DNA from: an uncultured Lachnospiraceae bacterium
Lineage (GTDB): Bacteria; Bacillota_A; Clostridia; Lachnospirales; Lachnospiraceae
DNA length: 8,728 nucleotides
Reading direction: 5' to 3'
NCBI GenBank assembly: GCA_910585655.1
Contig: CAJUFW010000146.1
Span: 1 to 8,728, forward strand
The notes below the pieces were generated by a model. It made no database searches. It was not told where the DNA came from and worked only from the letters and a program-made list of their open reading frames with translations. Position 1 is the stretch's first letter. The number at the start of each line of letters is the position of its first letter. This document shows, piece after piece, positions 6,338 through 8,728 of this stretch. Both the position numbers and the translations under genes were made by a program.

Positions 6338-6838
6338 CTACCCCTTTATCTTCCTAGGCGCTTTCCAACGCATACATTCCAACATTTTTTCAGACGGCTC
6401 AAAGATAACTTTGGTATATTTTCCATCTATCGCTGTAATCAGGCTCCAGGTTTTGCTGTCTGGCTGGAGGGAGGAGTAGTTTTTTGTCACCATATCCTCT
6501 TTGTGAGAGTAGGCTAAAAGCTCGTCCGAATCGCTGGGAGCGACTAGCTCTACATTATCCAAATCCACCCGCAGAACGGTTTTTCGCTTGGCGCCTCCCA
6601 TAATGCGGTCAAAGTCGATTTGCCCGTCTACATAAATATACTCATACTCCAGGTTTAGTTTTGGGAAAATATAAATTAACCCGACCAGTGCCAATGCAGG
6701 TAAAATATATAAAAAGCTGGCGAGCTGGCTAACCATCATGGAAATAAACAGCAGCAGGATGAGTCCGACGCGGATTGCCATAAGCTTGATGGTTCCCTTT
6801 TGCTTCACGCCTGCTTCTGCATAAGTTTCGCGTGTCAT
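6338..6838 (-). CDS. Small membrane protein with two TM helices and a cytoplasmic-type domain (DUF6106-like)
   Basis: This gene encodes 166 residues. The frame stays open for 39 codons further upstream, but the ATG at 6838 is chosen because AAAGGGGGA (6844-6852 on the minus strand) sits 5 nt before it and a promoter -10 lies at 6876-6881, which leaves the longer form without a transcript. Residues about 19-37 and 40-58 are two hydrophobic segments forming a hairpin in the membrane. They are followed by a soluble part with EYEYIYVDGQIDFDRIM (64-80), a Lys/Arg-rich KRKTV and LDNVELVAP. This layout recalls a widespread uncharacterised Lachnospiraceae family (DUF6106, from memory). No function is known. 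It is monocistronic, ending at the shared terminator, and has no evident link to the glycosylation genes. Confidence 0.82.
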   Translation of the reverse strand: MTRETYAEAGVKQKGTIKLMAIRVGLILLLFISMMVSQLASFLYILPALALVGLIYIFPKLNLEYEYIYVDGQIDFDRIMGGAKRKTVLRVDLDNVELVAPSDSDELLAYSHKEDMVTKNYSSLQPDSKTWSLITAIDGKYTKVIFEPSEKMLECMRWKAPRKIKG

Positions 6839-6875
6839 AAAAATCCCCCTTTCTCGTTTGACGTTTTCTATTCTT

Positions 6876-6904
6876 ATTATACAAAACCGGAGCGAAAAAG
6901 GAAA
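6876..6904 (-). promoter_or_regulatory. Promoter of the small membrane protein gene
   Basis: On the minus strand, TATAAT (6881 to 6876) is a perfect -10 box. At 17 bp spacing the -35 position reads TTTCCT (6904 to 6899), a poor match. Transcription would begin near 6869, leaving a leader of about 30 nt with the GGGGGA ribosome binding site. Confidence 0.6.
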
Positions 6905-6913
6905 GGGGTGGAA

Positions 6914-6929
6914 TCTTAAATTTTTAAGA
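6914..6929. repeat. A+T-rich 16-bp palindrome upstream of the membrane protein promoter
   Basis: TCTTAAA TT TTTAAGA is a perfect inverted repeat of 7 bp arms with a 2-nt centre. It lies about 10 bp upstream of the weak -35 position of the minus-strand promoter. It may be a regulator site or an UP-like element; no protein can be assigned. Confidence 0.4.
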
Positions 6930-7033
6930 AAAATCAATAAACAGGATTGGAGCATCTAAGGGGTGGCTAAACAGGTTACTAAAGGTTTCCTGAGGAATTT
7001 GCTGTTTTTTGTTTTTTTCTCGGAACGAATGAT

Positions 7034-7058
7034 AAAAAAGGAAGCCAGCTTCACTTTT
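7034..7058 (-). terminator. Terminator of the GH3 glycosidase gene
   Basis: Read on the minus strand, an A-rich stretch beginning at the stop codon leads into GAAGC-TG-GCTTC (7052 to 7041). This is followed by CTTTTTT (7040 to 7034). Outer A-T pairs can lengthen the stem past a T/C mismatch. It is short but correctly placed directly after the stop at 7057-7059, with a clean T-tract. Confidence 0.65.
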
Positions 7059-8373
7059 AGTTGTCCTTTAACAATTTTGCCGATAAAATCCGCATGACCG
7101 AGGCATCGATTCGTTCTTCGGTCAGCCGTCCGTCGGCAACTGCCTGAAGCACTGCCAAGTAAGCTTCTGAAAAATTCTCTGGCATAAGCAGCATATCACA
7201 GCCGGCTTCCAAAGCCAAAAGGGCTGATTCGGCGGAACTGTAATGATTGGCGATAGCTCCCATGCCTAGTGCATCAGTAATGATAATGCCTTGATAGCCC
7301 ATTTCTGTTCGCAGCAGATCGGTTATTAAGACTTTGGAAAGAGAGGCAGGAAGATCGTCGCTGGTTACATTTGGAAGAGAAATGTGCGCTACCATAATGA
7401 AATCCACGCCTTTTTCACATCCAGCCTGGAAGGGAACCAGTTCCTGTTCTTTTAGCTCGTCTAAAGTTTTATAAGAAAAGGCATATCCGGTATGGGAATC
7501 CTCTGTTGTGCCGCCATGCCCAGGGAAATGCTTGTAGGCGGCAAAAATATGTTTGGTATGCAGTCCTTTACAAAATGCCCACGCCATATCGGCTACTACT
7601 TGAGGATTGGTGCCAAAGGAGCGGTCGCCGATTACCTGATTTTCACTGTTTGTGATAACATCAGCATCAGGCGCGAAGTCTACGGTAAAGCCTAAATCGG
7701 ACAGATAGGCGCCGATGGTTGCTCCGGCTTGCTCGATCACCTGAAGATCCTGCTGCTTTGCCAGCTCTCCCATTGCCTCAATCCGTTCCACTTCAAAAGC
7801 TTTTTTATTTCCAATCCGCAGCACTCGTCCGCCTTCTTCGTCCACACCTAGAAAAATCGGAAATCCCTGTTTTTCTGTCATATAATCCTGTATGGTAGAG
7901 AGCATCTCTTTGGTCTGTGTGGGAGAAAGCAGATTTTGTGAAAAATAAACCAACCCGCCGACCGGATAGCGATCCAGGGCGGCTTTGGTAGTTTCTCCGG
8001 CGGCTGTTACCGTTTGAAAACCGGTCAATGCTTCTGGAGTAATAAAAAATAACTGTGCGACCTTTTCCTCTAAACTCATAGAGGACAGTCGATCGGCGAT
8101 TTGATTGGCGCTGTCAAAGGGAGTATTTGTCTCTTCTTCTTTTGTCTCTTCTTCCTCTTCTGTTTTTTCTATTTTATCTGTTGGAGTAGGAGTATCATCA
8201 GAGTTGTCATGGTCTGAAGTTGTATAGTTGGGAGCGGAAGGTGTTTTTTCATGTTCTTGTTTGTTGCTTGCTCTGCGCAGAGTAAGAAAGAGAAAGACAG
8301 CTAAGGTCAGTAGAGCGGCTACGCTTATTATGAGAGAAACAAGATAGGTTGTTTTTTTAGAAGAAGCTTTCAC
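7057..8373 (-). CDS. nagZ: Membrane-anchored GH3 beta-N-acetylhexosaminidase, NagZ type
   Basis: This gene encodes 438 residues. Family GH3 NagZ-type enzymes release N-acetylglucosamine from peptidoglycan fragments; Gram-positive versions are often extracellular. N-terminal TM anchor at about 9-32, then an extracellular low-complexity linker rich in Thr/Ser/Asp/Glu (about 35-90), then one GH3 domain to the end. Motifs: VDEEGGRV (177-184), DFAPDADV (232-239), IGDRSFG (248-254), KHFPGHG (281-287) plus DSH (292-294), which together carry the Asp-His pair typical of NagZ, MVAHI (327-331), and ITDALGMGAI with the catalytic nucleophile Asp 367. The frame is open to a TTG at 8523, but that TTG is part of the -35 box of the promoter at 8495-8523. 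GTG at 8373, with AGG 8 nt upstream and the TM segment directly after it, is the likely start. Likely role: cell-wall turnover or glycan trimming. There is no link to the glycosylation operon beyond adjacency. Confidence 0.88.
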   Translation of the reverse strand: MKASSKKTTYLVSLIISVAALLTLAVFLFLTLRRASNKQEHEKTPSAPNYTTSDHDNSDDTPTPTDKIEKTEEEEETKEEETNTPFDSANQIADRLSSMSLEEKVAQLFFITPEALTGFQTVTAAGETTKAALDRYPVGGLVYFSQNLLSPTQTKEMLSTIQDYMTEKQGFPIFLGVDEEGGRVLRIGNKKAFEVERIEAMGELAKQQDLQVIEQAGATIGAYLSDLGFTVDFAPDADVITNSENQVIGDRSFGTNPQVVADMAWAFCKGLHTKHIFAAYKHFPGHGGTTEDSHTGYAFSYKTLDELKEQELVPFQAGCEKGVDFIMVAHISLPNVTSDDLPASLSKVLITDLLRTEMGYQGIIITDALGMGAIANHYSSAESALLALEAGCDMLLMPENFSEAYLAVLQAVADGRLTEERIDASVMRILSAKLLKDN

Positions 8374-8494
8374 AGTAATTACCTGCCGAACGGCTTTGAT
8401 TCGGCTTTTCCTTTCCTGAATTGGTATCTGCCGGCAAACGGTTGTCGGTATATAGCTGTTTGGATAGCATAATATAAAATGATAGTGTAAAAGT

Positions 8495-8523
8495 ATTGTA
8501 ACGTTTCTTTTAGAAATTTGCAA
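8495..8523 (-). promoter_or_regulatory. Promoter of the GH3 glycosidase gene
   Basis: On the minus strand, TTGCAA (8523 to 8518), 17 bp, then TACAAT (8500 to 8495). The -10 matches 5 of 6 and the -35 matches 4 of 6 at ideal spacing. Transcription would start near 8488, giving a leader of about 115 nt before the GTG at 8373. No clear riboswitch fold is visible in the leader. Its -35 lies only 10 bp from the -35 of the divergent padR promoter. Confidence 0.7.
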
Positions 8524-8533
8524 TACTTTATAG

Positions 8534-8562
8534 TTGACAAATAATATTATATGACATATAAT
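8534..8562 (+). promoter_or_regulatory. Perfect-consensus sigma-A promoter of padR
   Basis: TTGACA (8534-8539), exactly 17 bp, TATAAT (8557-8562): all 12 consensus bases are present at ideal spacing. Transcription should start near 8569, about 64 nt upstream of the padR ATG. Such a strong promoter on a repressor gene usually needs tight control, which the overlapping palindrome could provide. Confidence 0.88.
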
Positions 8563-8564
8563 AT
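8544..8564. promoter_or_regulatory. 21-bp perfect palindrome over the padR -10 box: likely PadR operator
   Basis: ATATTATATG, centre A, CATATAATAT: arms of 10 bp with no mismatch. It covers the whole -10 box and most of the spacer, where a bound dimer would block RNA polymerase. PadR-family proteins commonly repress their own gene from such palindromes containing ATG/CAT half-sites. A smaller GATAT-A-ATATC palindrome follows at 8572-8582, just after the start of transcription. Confidence 0.75.
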
Positions 8565-8632
8565 ACGAAAAGATATAATATCAGATGAGATAGGATATTT
8601 GTCCAACAGCAACGAGGTCAGGAGATGATGGG

Positions 8633-8681
8633 ATGGTATTTAATACCGGAGCGGCATTGCTGGATGTAATTGTGCTGGCTG
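8633..8681 (+). CDS. PadR-family transcriptional regulator, N-terminus only
   Basis: From ATG at 8633 the frame reads MVFNTGAALLDVIVLA (16 residues to 8680). This matches the conserved N-terminal start of a common Clostridia group of PadR-like winged-helix repressors, in which the next residue is usually Val; base 8681 (G) fits a Val codon. AGGAG at 8620-8624, 8 nt upstream, selects this ATG over those at 8625 and 8628. The rest is lost because adapter sequence starts at 8682. PadR proteins are dimeric repressors of multidrug or stress genes, often located next to their target. Here the divergent neighbour is the GH3 glycosidase, but targets may lie beyond the window. Only a short stretch is available, though the match is distinctive. 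Confidence 0.7.
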
Positions 8682-8728
8682 AGATCGGAAGAGCACACGT
8701 CTGAACTCCAGTCACATTACTCGATCTC
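8682..8728 (+). other. Illumina TruSeq adapter and index (artefact, not genomic)
   Basis: From 8682 the sequence is AGATCGGAAGAGCACACGTC and continues as the TruSeq read-1 adapter through 8715. Then comes an 8-base index ATTACTCG (8716-8723), which matches the i7 index known as D701, and ATCTC (8724-8728), the start of the flow-cell P7 part. The contig end is untrimmed read-through. Confidence 0.98.

Noticed and set aside
6839..6955. N-terminal extension of the small membrane protein by 39 residues
   Set aside because: The extension overlaps the promoter and has no ribosome binding site, whereas the ATG at 6838 has a strong one.
7492..7695. 67-aa open frame on the + strand inside the glycosidase gene
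   Set aside because: It is antisense to the conserved KHFPGHG region, with no ribosome binding site or recognisable family.
8374..8523. TTG at 8523 as the glycosidase start, adding 50 residues
   Set aside because: The TTG is the -35 box of the promoter and no ribosome binding site precedes it; the extension lacks signal-like features, whereas GTG 8373 leads directly into the TM anchor.
1..8728. CRISPR array, IS element, tRNA or rRNA, phage or toxin-antitoxin system
   Set aside because: Looked for on both strands: no regularly spaced repeats, transposase motifs, terminal inverted repeats, cloverleaf or small paired toxin-like genes were seen.

Overview
The window looks like a low-GC Firmicute of the class Clostridia, probably Lachnospiraceae-like. 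This rests on A+T-rich coding sequence, strong GGAGG-type ribosome binding sites, GTG starts, a Lachnospiraceae-type small membrane protein and the N-terminus of a typical Clostridia PadR regulator. The last 47 bases are not biological: they are an Illumina TruSeq adapter plus index read-through, so the true sequence ends at about 8681. No plasmid, phage, IS, CRISPR or RNA gene is seen.

Left part (about 1-6320, + strand): one tight operon for surface or flagellin glycosylation. A weak flagellar sigma-D-like promoter precedes a 104-aa helical protein (134-448). Then come two motility accessory factor (Maf/DUF115) glycosyltransferase-like proteins (487-2208 and 2224-3870), a small HAD phosphatase (3905-4294), a polysaccharide pyruvyl transferase family protein (4266-5282, with an apparent frameshift near its C-terminus that would otherwise extend it to 5329) and a NeuB-family nonulosonic acid synthase without a SAF domain (5349-6230). 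The second Maf has, fused at its N-terminus, the same helical module that the 104-aa protein carries alone. The operon ends at two stacked hairpins, the second a strong bidirectional terminator (6279-6314).

Right part (about 6338-8681): ordinary chromosomal genes with visibly higher G+C. A two-TM small membrane protein (6338-6838, -) and a membrane-anchored family GH3 beta-N-acetylhexosaminidase of NagZ type (7057-8373, -) run leftwards, converging on the glycosylation operon. The glycosidase promoter is back to back with a perfect-consensus sigma-A promoter (TTGACA-N17-TATAAT) for a PadR-family regulator reading right. The PadR promoter is overlaid by a perfect 21-bp palindrome, a likely autoregulatory operator. 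The adapter truncates padR after 16 codons.

How the genes may work together: NeuB makes a nine-carbon (or similar) 2-keto acid sugar, the HAD enzyme may remove a phosphate from a precursor or product, Maf proteins transfer the sugar to protein (classically flagellin), and the pyruvyl transferase-like protein may decorate the glycan. No nucleotidyltransferase, epimerase, aminotransferase or flagellin is in the window, so the pathway is incomplete here and its exact sugar cannot be named.
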